Source of the DNA: Nymphaea colorata
Taxonomy: Eukaryota; Streptophyta; Magnoliopsida; Nymphaeales; Nymphaeaceae
Direction of reading: 5' to 3'
Length of the DNA: 64,000 bases
NCBI RefSeq assembly: GCF_008831285.2
Contig: NC_045149.1
Span: 20,971,035-21,035,034 of the forward strand
This document shows positions 21,176 through 33,124 of this stretch, one piece after another; position 1 is the first letter of the stretch; the number at the start of each line of letters is the position of its first letter. Below the pieces are notes generated by a model. The model was not told the DNA's origin and ran no database searches. It saw only the letters and a list, made by a program, of their open reading frames with translations. The translations under genes were made by a program, and so were the position numbers.

Positions 21176-23954
21176 ATGGTAATCTCTTGTTGCAGCTGCT
21201 TAATTGCCATAGGAGACGCTCCTTGCCTGTGTTTTCTTCCTTTCTTCCTTAAAGACCGATGTAATATTCCTTCTGTTATGTTGTGATCTTATGAAAGTTT
21301 CAACTTTCTGGTCTCTTCTGTTTGGCTTGAAACTTGAAAGAACCAAATTGAGTTTTTTTGCCTGTTTGGCTCTAGTTTATCTGCCTTTTCAAACGGTTTC
21401 TCATCAAGTTCACTACAGAGATTGAATATGAACTTGATCGCGGAGGCATATGGGTGCACTTACTGTTTTGAGTGAGAGGGAAGTTCATCCCGTTCGCCCG
21501 AAACAAGGCCTAAAGGCCTTCCTATTCCCTCTGTCTTTGGGGTCCTGAGTTGTTTGAAGGTGCACCTTAATGTTTAAAAGCTACTGCAAACTGAGAAATA
21601 TGCAGATGTACAATCCTTCTTCTAATGCACAAAAAAAATATGCAGCTTACAAGAATATACACAAATGGCTAGATTGGTCTGTTTTAAGACACTTTAAGTT
21701 GAATTGAAGGCGTTCAGCGGCAACAAAACTGAGGATGCAAATGAGTTAGTCTGATTGTAAGTTTCTTCATTCCTTCTTTTATCCGTGGATTCAGCCTGGA
21801 CATAACTCATCAGTGCATTTTAGATGCCCTGGAACTGACATTGTTTGCAACCCTCCTCAAGATTGAAGCAATGGAAAGATCTGTGCCTGGCAGATGACAC
21901 GGTCTGCTACCAGAAGAGCGGTTTCTCTGTTATTCAGAGAAGAAGGAGGAGGTCTGTAGTGGAGCTCAAGAAATGATGAACTTGGTAAAAGGATTCCTTT
22001 ATCTTTGAATTATTTTGGGTGTTTGATTGGGAAACCCAACGTATTTATTCATTTGAAAACAAGCAATGAGTCCAGGAAGTGTTCTGCACGTTCAAGGCAC
22101 AAAGCATCTAGGACCTGATCAAGTGTCGGAAAATCTTAAACACTCTTCTCGAGATTACATTTGCACCCCTCTTTAGCCAAGTGTGAGTTCTTTACGCGGA
22201 CAAATATAGTTTATTTTATCTGTGCATTAGATTGAACATGAAATTTAATTTAATATGTATTGGTTTTTCTTAAATTTAAAACTTCTCATATTAATGTTAC
22301 TTAATCACAAAGTTCTTATTTTGCCACTGTTTTTCTTTATTTTGCTTACCCTTAGAGTTCATGGCTGCTTTGAGACTTATTTGAGTACACTCATCAACTA
22401 AAGTGTTGTTATGTTATGCGATGTTTATAAAAAGTAACACTTACGTAATTGATCTAACAATGTGCCTTTTACATGTCTGTCCATCTTATAGGGATGTTAA
22501 TATATCAGATCGATTTGGATCAGATATCTTATCAAACCACCTGAAAAAATTAAATATGGAAAAGAAAATAATGTTTGATTTAAGAAATGAGATAAGAAGT
22601 TAAGAAATGACATATGATCAAATTCGGACTTAGATAAACATAAATGTCTTATCCGATTCCGACTCAGACTCTAGTGAAATTTACTTTTAAATAAATATGA
22701 TATACCCAACGGTCATTATATTTTGAAATTCAGTCAGATTAGGACATTTCATATCCTAATCTTAAAATCAAATTTTGGATTCAGACTCAGACTTTTTTTT
22801 TTTTGTAGGTATTTCAATTTGAATTCGAATCTAAATATATAAATATAAAAAAAACAAATATTATTAAGAGTATATCTAATTTAAATTCAATTGACAAAAT
22901 TTACTAGTCATCTCACCACCAATGGTGGAGCCAACCTCGTTATATATGTGTCGTACTAATACATGAATTTTCATGTCACAGTATAGTTAATGATTAAAAT
23001 ACCTTTAATTCGTATTGAAAAAAACTTTTTGTAAAGACAAAAAATGAAAATAAAAAAAATAAAAATATTATAAAAGACATTTCTTTTTAACAAATTACCA
23101 AAATATCCTTCCTTCCCATGCGCATGGCGCACGCAACTTTTAATGTGTCGGTGTGGACCTAAAAAAATCTGTCCTAAACATGTCGTTTCGTATTCGTATT
23201 AGCTAACGTGAATGAAACAACTCATGGAAGCGTTTGCTTAATTTGCTTCAATTTTTCAGCCAATTAAATTCGAACTTGGCTTGACACGCAAAGAGTTCAA
23301 TCTTTACTGCTCCTCCTTATGTTGATTCGAACGCAAAAAATGAAATTTAAACCTCTCGGTAATTTAAATCGCTCACTCATTAACGAGTCATTAGAGCATG
23401 TATAAATTGGAAGGACAGAACTTATGAACATAAGATGTTTTCTCTCCTATTCGAATTTATCCCGTATCTTGCTCGCCGTGTTGGGTGATTAGTAACGATT
23501 AGAAGCGCAACGAGCAAGAGAATTACAACCCACCACTTAGAAGAGTAAACTTTCTTTCCTTCTTCTTTCCTTTTTAAGCCCCATTTGATGTCAAGGTGAA
23601 ATTTAGAGCGTTAAAGTTACCATGAAAAAAAATTTATGGTAAAAAGTCAGATCTTAGAGGGTTCGACTTTTTTTGCGCAGGTAAAATTAACTTGTTCCAT
23701 CTAATTTACCAGAGTTTTTTTTTTTTATGATTTGAAAAGAAAAAGTCATACAAAAACTTGCAGTAAAATTTATGTACATCAAACATGTCCTAAAAGTTGG
23801 AGCAATATAAAATAATTAATAGTGAGATAATGTCAAGGGCGTCTGATGAGATAGGTGTGCCTCGTGATATTCGCTTGACTTTAGATCATCTTTCCCAATC
23901 ATCATTCGGGAGCTAGAAAAATTGGCTGATCGGCATTTGTTAGAAACATTTATA

Positions 23955-23959
<5 letters not shown>

Positions 23960-23998
<39 letters not shown>
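23960..23998. repeat. (TA)n microsatellite
   Basis: Pure TA tract of about 39 bp in intergenic DNA. Confidence 0.95.
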
Positions 23999-24003
<5 letters not shown>

Positions 24004-24212
24004 GAATTTACCAATGTAAAAATAAAAAAATAAAAATAAAAAGCTGGTGTGTCGCTACACCATTGGTCACGCTAAGCTTCTGGTGAAGAACTGACTCGAG
24101 CTCGAGCTGGCTTGACTTATTGTGCTGTCTTACTTAGGAGTTTTGGTTTCAACGCCAAAATGGTTAGAAATCAAGACAATCGGTCGCTTTTTTTTTTTTG
24201 TAAGTCCTCAAT

Positions 24213-24496
24213 GGGTGTTTGGTGGCACTTCAAATCCAAGTTTTGGAGGCAAAACTTGTGTTTGCCTTCAAAACCAGGTTGATGGAGTGTCTATGTGCCA
24301 TCAAAATTGGGTTTGAGGAAAACCTAATTTTGACAAGGTCTGGATTTTGTAAAAAGAAAAAAGAAAAAAAATAAAAACCTGGTTTCCATGTAAATAATTC
24401 AAAAACCATGTTTTGGACGTGTCACCGAAAAAAAATAAAAAAGTTTTACAACTCAATGAAAAACTTGTTTAAAGGAAGGTGTCATCCAAACGCCCC
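24213..24496. mobile_element. hAT-like MITE, about 285 bp
   Basis: Left end GGGTGTTTGGTGGCAC and right end GTGTCATCCAAACGCCCC are imperfect inverse complements, with non-coding, partly self-complementary sequence between (AAAACCTGGTT / AACCAGGTTT-like blocks). The G(C/T)GTTTGG terminus is typical of plant hAT-derived MITEs. It resembles the element at 41823-42118 in layout. No target-site duplication could be assigned by eye. Confidence 0.6.
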
Positions 24497-25968
24497 CTCA
24501 AGGTTTTTCATAATCTTTAAATAAGACACTAAATTTTTTTGGGTGTCATACAACTTTCTCTTTCTCTCTCTAGAAGCACTCATGTGTCTTGCTGCACCTA
24601 ATTTGGTTGTTTTTTATACAATTGAGTGGAAAAACATTGCAGTCACTTTCTCCTTTCACTTTGATCATTTATATAACTCTTGGAGAGAGAGAAAAAAAAA
24701 AAGTTAGGACATATCCCATGACTATCATATATCACAATCATGCTTCCAATTTTCTGCCCATCCCAATCACATGCGCCATCTTTTTGAGGGAACAGTTGTG
24801 CAAATTTGAAACTGTAAGGCCGCTTTTATAAATGCGTTGAACATAATGCATGGTCCAAAACAAGGCATGACGTCTATAGCTATCCTTCTCTCTTCCCTAT
24901 GGTTTCACGGATTCCATGGTCAGGGAAAAAATATCTTTGACAAAACGGGACTTGTCGACAACAAGTACCCAAGAAAATATTTTCTTAAGAGAAAATGTGT
25001 GACGATCACACACCGTGAATAGCAACAAAAAAAAAAAAAAACCTCATACCCTTGAGTTATCTGGTGCGCACTCTAGGCCGCTAACGGTGTCAAATGTAAT
25101 GTCTAGTCCAATGATATACCATAAATCTACTGAGTGGTATAGCTATATGGTAGCTGGTGCGGGCAATTGCCCACACCAACCCCACAAAATTAGTTTAATA
25201 TATATATTAATGTTTTGATATATTTAATTGTTATACATGTAAATGCTCGAAATAAATTAAAGGTATTAAATGAGTACCACTGGCTTTGTTAGTGAATCCA
25301 CTCAATCTCTGAAATAAGCGAGAACCTTAAAACATATGAAGGATATGGCTTTGGGGGGTTTTACACTGAAAGTGGTTTCCCCTTAAAAGAAACATTCAAA
25401 AAAAAAAAATAAACTCAACTTTTTGAGAATTCATGGGTGGATTTATGTATTTTATTTTGTTTCCTATGAGTGGACCTTTGAGGTGAGGCAAAATTTTTTG
25501 ACAAAGCATATGATTTTTCATTTTAATCTATTCACAATCTTTTTATCTTATATTGGTGCTAATCATGCGTATAGATCTTGCTTTTATAAAGAGATAGGAC
25601 AAGTGATGGACGAAATTAAAGGAAAGAAAGAAATATTTCATATAAAGCTGTATAAAAATGGGAAGAGTTTGTGAAAATGTTGATGGTGTCAAGTTGAAGA
25701 CCTGGAATCATTTCCTGACGTTTTTCAAGAATAATATGGTTAAAATTTATTAATTTAACGATTAAGATTTCAAAAAATATGTTTTCTATTACTGCCATAT
25801 TTTTTAAATGTGTTTTTCAAGATTTTTTTGACGCTAGCATGCGGTTAGCTACATCTAGTTTATTAGTTTTTTCATTAATATTTACAACATCTATGGGGAT
25901 CTTAGATGTGCTAACAAGGTAAAGTACGAAGAGAAAAAACAAAAAGGTTGTTTTGAGAGAGGTCATTT

Positions 25969-26465
25969 GGTACCAATAACGTATTGTTACTGTTTAATGA
26001 ATCTGTCTCAACAAATAAAACAGATTCATGTTATATGATATCGTCAGTCTCTCTCATTTTTTAAAAATAGATTCACGAAACAATAACAAGTTTGGTACCA
26101 ATAACGTATTGTTACTGTTTAATGAATCTGTCTCAAAAAATAAAACAGATTCATGTTATATGATATCGTCAATCTCTCTCATTTTTTTCAAATAGATTCA
26201 CGAAACAATAACAAGTTTGGTACCAATAACGTATTGTTACTGTTTAATGAATCTGTTTAAAAAAATAAAAAAAGATTCATGTTATATGATATCGTCAATC
26301 TCTCTCATTTTTTTAAAATAGATTCAGGAAACAATAACAAGTTTGGTACCAATAACATATTGTTACTGTTTAATGAATCTGTCTAAAAAAGTAAAAAAGA
26401 TTCATGTTATATGATATCGTCAATCTCTCTCATTTTTTTAAAATAGATTCACGAAACAATAACAA
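25969..26465. repeat. Tandem array, four 125-bp units
   Basis: Units start with GGTACCAATAAC at 25969, 26094, 26219 and 26345, so the period is 125, 125 and 126 bp. The last unit ends near 26465. Copies differ by a few substitutions and small A/T-run indels. Inside each unit, AATGAATCTGT and a facing A-GATTCAT block are inverse complements, as are GTATTGTTACTG and CGAAACAATAAC in part, so a unit can fold on itself. The left flank GGTCATTTGG is a terminus also seen in MITE-like elements here. Confidence 0.92.
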
Positions 26466-26794
26466 TAAGTTATTATCTTGAAACAAAACATAAAAATTCA
26501 AAACTTCAAATCACTGATAGGACTTGGCTGGATCCTTTTGGGCCCGACCCAGTTTAATTTCACACAAAAACAAAAGCTCCTTGATCACATTGGCCCACTA
26601 ATCAATCCAACAGCCGAGAAACAAACAAACTTAAACTAAAAAGCAATAAATATGAGGTAAAATAAACGTAAAAGAATCGCCAACAAAATGATTGGCAACA
26701 TAATATTGGGTTAAAAAACATGTTTTACGACAATAAACAATTTTTTTTTACAGATGTTTTAAAAAGAATTGGTATTTTCGTCTGAAACATCGAG

Positions 26795-26880
26795 GAATTT
26801 AGCTCAGTCGGTGTCCTAACGCAGACTCAAAAGGTTGATTGAATACACCAATATATATATATATATATAATTGTTGAATT
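26795..26880 (+). mobile_element. Possible tRNA-derived SINE fragment
   Basis: TAGCTCAGTCGG at 26800-26811 fits the tRNA/SINE A box (TRGCNNAGYNGG). A degenerate B-box-like GGTTGATTGAAT follows at 26833, about the expected spacing, and then a TA tract. No cloverleaf can be formed, so it is not a functional tRNA. The copy is short and decayed. Confidence 0.3.
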
Positions 26881-27629
26881 TTGTCAGTGACGTAAGTTGG
26901 TATTGAACCATTGAGCTGATATTTTCATTTGAAGAAATAAGAATATCAATCGTTGGACATATTTGTGACAAATATATCAGCCACAAATAAGACATCATCA
27001 ATCCAATAATTATTTTTTTTCCTTTTTCCATTTTATCGAATCTTATACATGATCAATCATCTGCAATCTTTTAACTTGTTTCTGAAATTTAATATTTTTT
27101 TTCAAATATGCAAACTTTTAACTTTTTTCTTAATATACATTTATTTTATAATCATTAAAAGCAATATTGTAAACACTAGTTTAAAACTTGTTCTGGAAAC
27201 ACGAACCACATGCTAGATCAGCTTGTAAACAGGCTTCTGTCCGTCACTTCTGAAATAAAAAGTTGTTTATTGCTGTTATTTTGTTAAAATATCAGCCGAC
27301 ATAAACCGGTTTGGTCCAAGTCGAAGATACCGATTGTTAATAACGTATTTTAAAAGGCAGATATTTTCAAAATCAAAGTCGTATTTCTCGGCATTAAAGT
27401 AAAACGCGTCTGCGTCAAACGACGATAGAAAAGTCAGAAACAGCAGGAAGACTCGCAAGGAAGAAAGAGTTTTTTTTTTTTTTGTTTTTTTTTCTCCGAT
27501 TAATTTAATGAATACGATTTTTTTTTTAAAGGATTGCTTTGGGATCAAGAAACGAGGATGAAAGCGACGGGTGACGGCCGTTAGGTTCTTAACGACGTCG
27601 CTTCGCACTCCGTCTCCCCCCACGACGAC

Positions 27630-28470
27630 TCCCGCTTCTCCCTCGTAGGGTTTCTCCCTCCCCTCTCTTCTCTCTCTCTCTGCGCGAATGGAAGGAGGAA
27701 ATCAATTCATCAGAGAGGAAAAAAGAAGATGGAGATCCGAGAATCGTTGTCCGTGCGTCGCTCCTGGTGATCGCCTCGCCAATTTTTCTCTCGTTTTTTC
27801 GTTTTATGGATATTTTTTTTGTGTTTTTTTAGAGGCATTCAACTGGTGTGTCTTGTTGATCAAAATTTCCGTCGCTCCTTGTCAAATCGGGTTGATGGCG
27901 TGACTAACGGCCTTTTTTCTGTTCGTTTTCACTGTTTTTGATGATTGAATTGGCCATGCTTCTGATTTTGGACCGATTTATTGTCAGGGTATGATTCTGT
28001 GGATAGTGGTTCTATGTTTTCATTTCGCGCATGAGCTTCCGATTGGATAAAGTTCATTTTTTCTAGGTTTGGTGCTTCCGTGATTGTGCTTCTCTTGTTG
28101 ACTGTGTCAATATTTCTTCTTTGACTTTTTATTCTTCTTGATTCTGCATTTTCATGTTTTGCGTGGTTTAATGTGCTATTGCATGAGAGTTCATTTGTGA
28201 TTTGCTTAATTTATGTATTCATTTTCAACGTTCGCTGTTAGAATTGTGAAATTGCACGATCGGTTAATTTTCCTTCTGATGGACGGAGCTTGTATGTATC
28301 CTCTCTTTGGTTCGTCAGTAGTTCCTAATAACAGTAACGGACAGGATGATTTTTTTATGATTTAGAATCAATTATTTTCTAGTTGTTCTTAGGCAGCAAT
28401 ACGTTTTTTTTTATTATGGTAACCTTCTCAGTTCTCAGTATTAATTTTTTCATGTTCTTTTTGCTAACAG
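27630..28470 (+). other. Putative SRO 5' leader exon and leader intron
   Basis: Sequence from about 27640 is CT-rich (TTCTCTCTCTCTCTGCGCG). A plausible donor is at 27767 (CCTG|GTGATC) and a plausible acceptor at 28470 (GCTAACAG), giving a leader intron of about 700 nt. An ATG at 27688 opens a small upstream frame. Inferred from composition and splice-like sites only. Confidence 0.35.
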
Positions 28471-28581
28471 GGTGGTTGCTACAGAACGGTACAGTATAAC
28501 CTTGTAAATACGTGATTACTGTCGTGCTTCTTCTAGCGGTGGTGGATCTAGTGATTGGTTACTTAGTATTTGTAGATAAAA

Positions 28582-31500
28582 ATGGAAGTGAAGAACGCAG
28601 AGGGATTGGCTGATGGCCGGAAAGTTTTGGTTGGCTTGAAGAGAAAGCGTGCAGTTCGTTGTGCAGCTTATTTTATTGCTGCTGCAACTAGCCCAAAGTT
28701 ATCCCCCAATAAGCGCTGCAAGAGAGCCACATCAGAAGGCTACAGAAGTTGCTGCAGATGTTGCTCTGGCAAGTCGCTGCTAAGAAATTATATGAATTTT
28801 ATGAAAAGTGGATTGCCCCAGCGAGTCATGTACTATCAGACTGGAGAATGGGACGATATGCCGGTTGATTGTATCCATATCTTCAAGGAAGCTTTTAAAT
28901 GTAAAAAAACTGTGGTAGAAGTTGTGTTTCAAAGTCAATGCACCTTAGTAGATTTTTCGTATATGACCATGTTTGATCTAAAAAGAGGATTTCAACGACC
29001 AATTGCATGGATTGATGAGTCCGGCAGGTGCTTCTTTCCCGAGTTATTTTCTGAAAGCAGCTATGAGTGCATCAGGTGCTATGCAGATTCAGGAAAAGAG
29101 GAGCATTATAAATTTCCAGAACCTAATGGAACACGTGAAATTGAGATACATTGCAATATTGACATCAGTGGAACTAATGGTTCAAAGGCAGAAGATCGCA
29201 AAATTTATGTCAGTGATGCTAAACACATCAGTATGAAAGCAACACCTGAAGGTGATATGGAGGCAGTGCAAGACAAAGTTGCATGTTCAAACACAGGCAT
29301 AGAAATCAAAGAAGCTATGGACGAAAGCGGCTCATTTGAGCTTGCAACCAGGAAATCAATATCCCCAACATCTGAAATCATCAAATATATCTCACAGGTT
29401 CCTGACTTAAAGTTGATGAATGAGAAATTGGTTTTGCCAGTTAATGATGCCAAATTCAATGAAATCAAGAGCACGTTTCTTGCAGGATTTGGTGCACTTA
29501 TCAGTGCAAGTTGCATCATCGGGATCTATTGCAATCCATTTACAAATAACTTTGCAAATGCTAAGCTTCAATCATTCCAAAATCAAATTGAAATTACGAG
29601 GAGAAAGCATGGGATTGCAAATGTTCGTCGTGCTTGGTTTCCTGTTGCTAAAGGAGCATTGGAGATCATGTTGCATGGATTTGGGCATATCGAACTTCCT
29701 AGCTGTAGAATGGCTCATGGTATTGGGGTTCATCTTCTACCAGCAAATTGCTCACCTATCAGGTTAAGAGCTTTGAGTGTGGATGGCACACGTTCACTCA
29801 ACGAGACAATTTACCACCTGCAATATATATTTTTCAGTTCTCTTGATTCTAGTTCTACTTTTTTCTGTGTTGCAGTGCTAATTTTGTTGATGGTGATGAA
29901 AATCATGTACAACATATGGTTTTATGTCGTGTGATTATGGGAAATATGGAACAAGTTCCTCAGGGTTCTAAACAGTTTCAGCCCAGTAACGAGGAATTTG
30001 ATAGTGGCGTAGATGACATTGAAAAACCAAACTATTATATAGTGTGGAACTGTCATATGAATACACATATATACCCTGAATATCTAGTGAGCTTTGTGGT
30101 TCCCCCAGATTCCAAAGGTGATTTTTCTCCTGTATTTTTACATTTTTTTACCATGTTATAATCGAATACCAGTATGATTGCCCAAACCGTGGTTGGCTTT
30201 GTAGTTAATAAAACATGTATCGTTCTGTATTGTCTTTTAGGTCGTTTTGCTGGGGTATGTCAAAATCATTGTAAACATGAACTATCGCAAGCCACAAATT
30301 TGACACATCATCGGGACCAGGTTCAACCAAATCCAAAAACTTTTAATTCGGTAACTTTTTGCTTTATGGTATCTGTTGGTATCTTTTCTTTGTAATCGAG
30401 TCGTCATTGTTCTTTATATCTGAAGAAAGTTATGTCTACAAATTGATATTCAATTTATATGAGCAGTTTCTACTTTCTACTAATTATCCTGTTTAAATGT
30501 TCCATTATGTTGTCCACTAATAGGTTAAATTTTTTTAACCCCTTATTTCCATTTGCCTCCTTGATCTTTCTTTGTAGTCGGCTAGTCCTCAACAACTATC
30601 ATCTACAATTGAGAGTGGTGAGAGGACAACCTCAGGACATTCTTTAAGGCCTTCCAAAGCTCCGACATCAGCGTGGATGTCTTTCCCTATGTTATTGGAT
30701 GCCATATCCACTAAGATTTCTTCTTCTAATAAAAATTTGGTGGATACATACTACCATAAATTCAAGGTATGCAGCTTCTATATGTATGTATATATATGCA
30801 CATGGTTGGTGCAATAGCAATTGATAAACTAAATCAGGATTCCTCCACTAATATGCACATATTCCTTGGGTTTGTCCGTTTACTGAAACACATAAAGTTG
30901 TTGTTCTTTGAGTAGTAGTTGATTTTCTAGTTTGCCATTTACATTCCTGTGTTTGTTCCGCAAATGCTGTTCTTGAGATGATGGTGCTCTATCACTAGGG
31001 CACTTAAACATTCATGTGATGCTTCGACCCCAATAGGTGGCCCTACTGTTTGTGGTTATTGTACCGAAGATGCACACCTTAACAAGTTAGCTGAATGAAT
31101 TAAAAAGTGCCTCTTTGCCTTTTTTTAATGGAAAAAAAAAACTTGAATATGTCATGACTTGTGCATATCTCTTTATGCTAGACTTAGTACTTGTCACTAT
31201 TTCTTGCTAGTCTAACAAAAATGTGTCTTTTGACTGGACTTTAGTGTAAGAACATAGCTCGAGATGACTTTATTAAGAAGCTGAGGTCAATAGTGGGTGA
31301 CGAGGTGCTGATTTCTACATTGAAGAGCTTTAAGTGCAAGGTAAGGTGGATAAGCACTTTTCCCCTTTCTAATTTCATTTTCTCATATACAGTTAAGATG
31401 GTAGTAATTCAGGATTAATTTTTATATTTGGTTCATATTGTCCAAAAATTAGTCTCTTATTTAAATATAACCTGCCGCTGGAGTAAATATTTGTTCTCTC

Positions 31501-33124
31501 TCTCTCTCTCATCTCTGATTCTTTGTGCTTAATTGGCATTAGTATCTGATTGGAGAGATTTTGAGCATACTTTGCATAAAGCCTCTCTTATATGCTTAAT
31601 GGATATTCTAATTTGTACTAGTTTTTGATTGTTTAGTTTTTATGTAATAGTAACTGAAAGCCTTGATTTATGGTGGTAGTCGTCTGATCAATTTTATGGG
31701 TCCCTTTTATGTTCAACCTCACATCTAGATGCCACAGTAATTGCCAAGTGTTTCGTCATATCTAGATTTTCGTTGCGGATATGTGGTAGTCATAAATACA
31801 ATGAAAAAGAAATTAATATATTACTACGATCTGCCATTTGATGATATGGTCTAAAATGTTTCCGAAATGTAAAATCTATATCCTTTTCTTCTAGTGTTAA
31901 TGCCTGACCTTCATCAAGCTTTTGATGAAAATTCACTTGATTTTCATAATCCAATAAACTCGTTGCTTCTCTCTTTTGCTCTAAGACGATATCAACCAAT
32001 CTGTTTATAAAGCACCTGATTTATTCTCTCAAGGTGTATCCGTAAAACTAGTGTGATCCAATTAATTCCAGCTTTCAGGCCTATGATCTTAGACACCCCC
32101 CTCCTCTTCGGACTAGAAAATAGTGATTTTATTTTATTGTAGAGACTCCAGATCAATAACATGAGAACAACTACTGCTGCTATATTTGATCTAGCATGAG
32201 TCTGCAACTGGATCTGGCATTGAGCTGCCTTGAACCCTGTCTTGATGGGACTAAGTATTCAAAATGCACCAAGATTTCCAACATATTTAGCCGATAACAT
32301 GTTACTTACTCCTGCTGGTGCTGTATTGGGCTTGTGTAATTGGGACACATTGCTCTACTATTTATGCTCTATATAATAAAATAAATAAAGGAAACTAAAA
32401 GATCCAATGGATAGAAATCCATTTTCCTCTGTTTAGATGGGCCTAACCTATCAGCATCCTGCACATACTGTGTTGTTGTAAGTCAACAGCTCTCGTCAAT
32501 GGAAAAGGAAAGCAATAACGAGTTGGGTTCTGTGTGTCACAGACTCTCTGTCTAGGAGGTCTAGATGTTGGAGCACGATCACCCCTTGCCATGCACACAC
32601 CCTGGATACTGAACTCCTACTTGGAGATCTCAAGCCAGCGACCAAAGCCAGTTGTGTAGCATCCTTCCTTGTATTTTGAGGTTTGATGTAATTTGAGGGT
32701 CATTTGGCAATGGGAGCAGTTACAAACATTTTCATAAATCTGCCTCAAAAATTGGGGCAGATTCATGAAATAGTATAATAAAGGATGAATCTGCTCCAAC
32801 ATCTAGGGTAGATTCATGGAGTACCTATTTCCATTGCCAAACTGCTCCTTGGGTAACATGTTTGGTGGAAGCACATTTTCGTCCCTTGAATCCCTGAAGT
32901 CTTCTCTTCCGCAAGGCTCTCTTTCTTTTCCTTTCCTGTTTTCCTGAAGCTTAGTTTCTATACCACGGTAAATCCTTGTTTAATCATAGTTGATGTTTTG
33001 CTGTTGAATGGTGTTACTTTTCATGTTTCAACTGCCATTCTCTGTTTGGTATGCCTTTTTCTTATTTCGGCTGCTGTTATGCTTGCAGTCACCTGGAATA
33101 GCAAAACCAGAAATTGACGACTGA
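28582..33124 (+). CDS. RCD1/SRO-family protein (WWE, PARP-like, RST), 6 exons
   Basis: Coding exons 28582-29762, 29876-30117, 30241-30350, 30578-30766, 31245-31340 and 33089-33124 join in phase to 617 aa (RCD1 is about 589). Order seen: N-terminal basic nuclear-type signals (KRKR at 20-23, KRCKR at 44-48), WWE domain at about 68-155, PARP-like domain at about 300-500, and C-terminal RST domain at about 537-606. Family knowledge: SRO proteins are nuclear hubs in stress and redox signalling. The WWE binds ADP-ribose or self-associates, the RST recruits transcription factors such as DREB2A, and plant RCD1 lacks PARP activity. Aligned by eye to the RCD1 Leu-His-Asn positions, this protein has F353, H384 and N456, so it is also unlikely to be an active ADP-ribosyltransferase. 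It could be the RCD1 or SRO1 orthologue; I cannot tell which. Intron 5 (1.75 kb) holds a MITE. Confidence 0.93.
32697..32850. mobile_element. MITE-like foldback in SRO intron 5
   Basis: Ends GGGTCATTTGGCAATGG and CCATTGCCAAACTGCTCCTT are inverse complements over the TTTGGCAATGG core. The roughly 150-bp interior carries three AGATTCATG / CATAAATCTGCC-like blocks in both orientations. No coding capacity. Related termini occur at 4440 and 25963. Confidence 0.65.

Larger units (their letters stand above)
21176..28581. other. AT-rich intergenic region plus SRO promoter and leader
   Basis: After the ZCF37-like 3' end there is no supportable gene until 28582. Contents: a TA tract at 23960-23998, a MITE-like element at 24213-24496, a transposon-type GTGCGGGCAATTGCCCACACC motif at 25157, a 4 x 125 bp tandem array at 25969-26465, a tRNA-like SINE relic near 26795-26880 and, from about 27630, CT-rich sequence that looks like the SRO 5' leader. 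Confidence 0.5.

Noticed and set aside
25969-26465. CRISPR-like array
   Set aside because: The units are contiguous 125-bp tandem copies without unique spacers, in a plant nuclear context.
26795-26880. tRNA gene with A box TAGCTCAGTCGG
   Set aside because: The B box is degenerate and no acceptor stem or anticodon arm can be formed, so at best it is a SINE relic.
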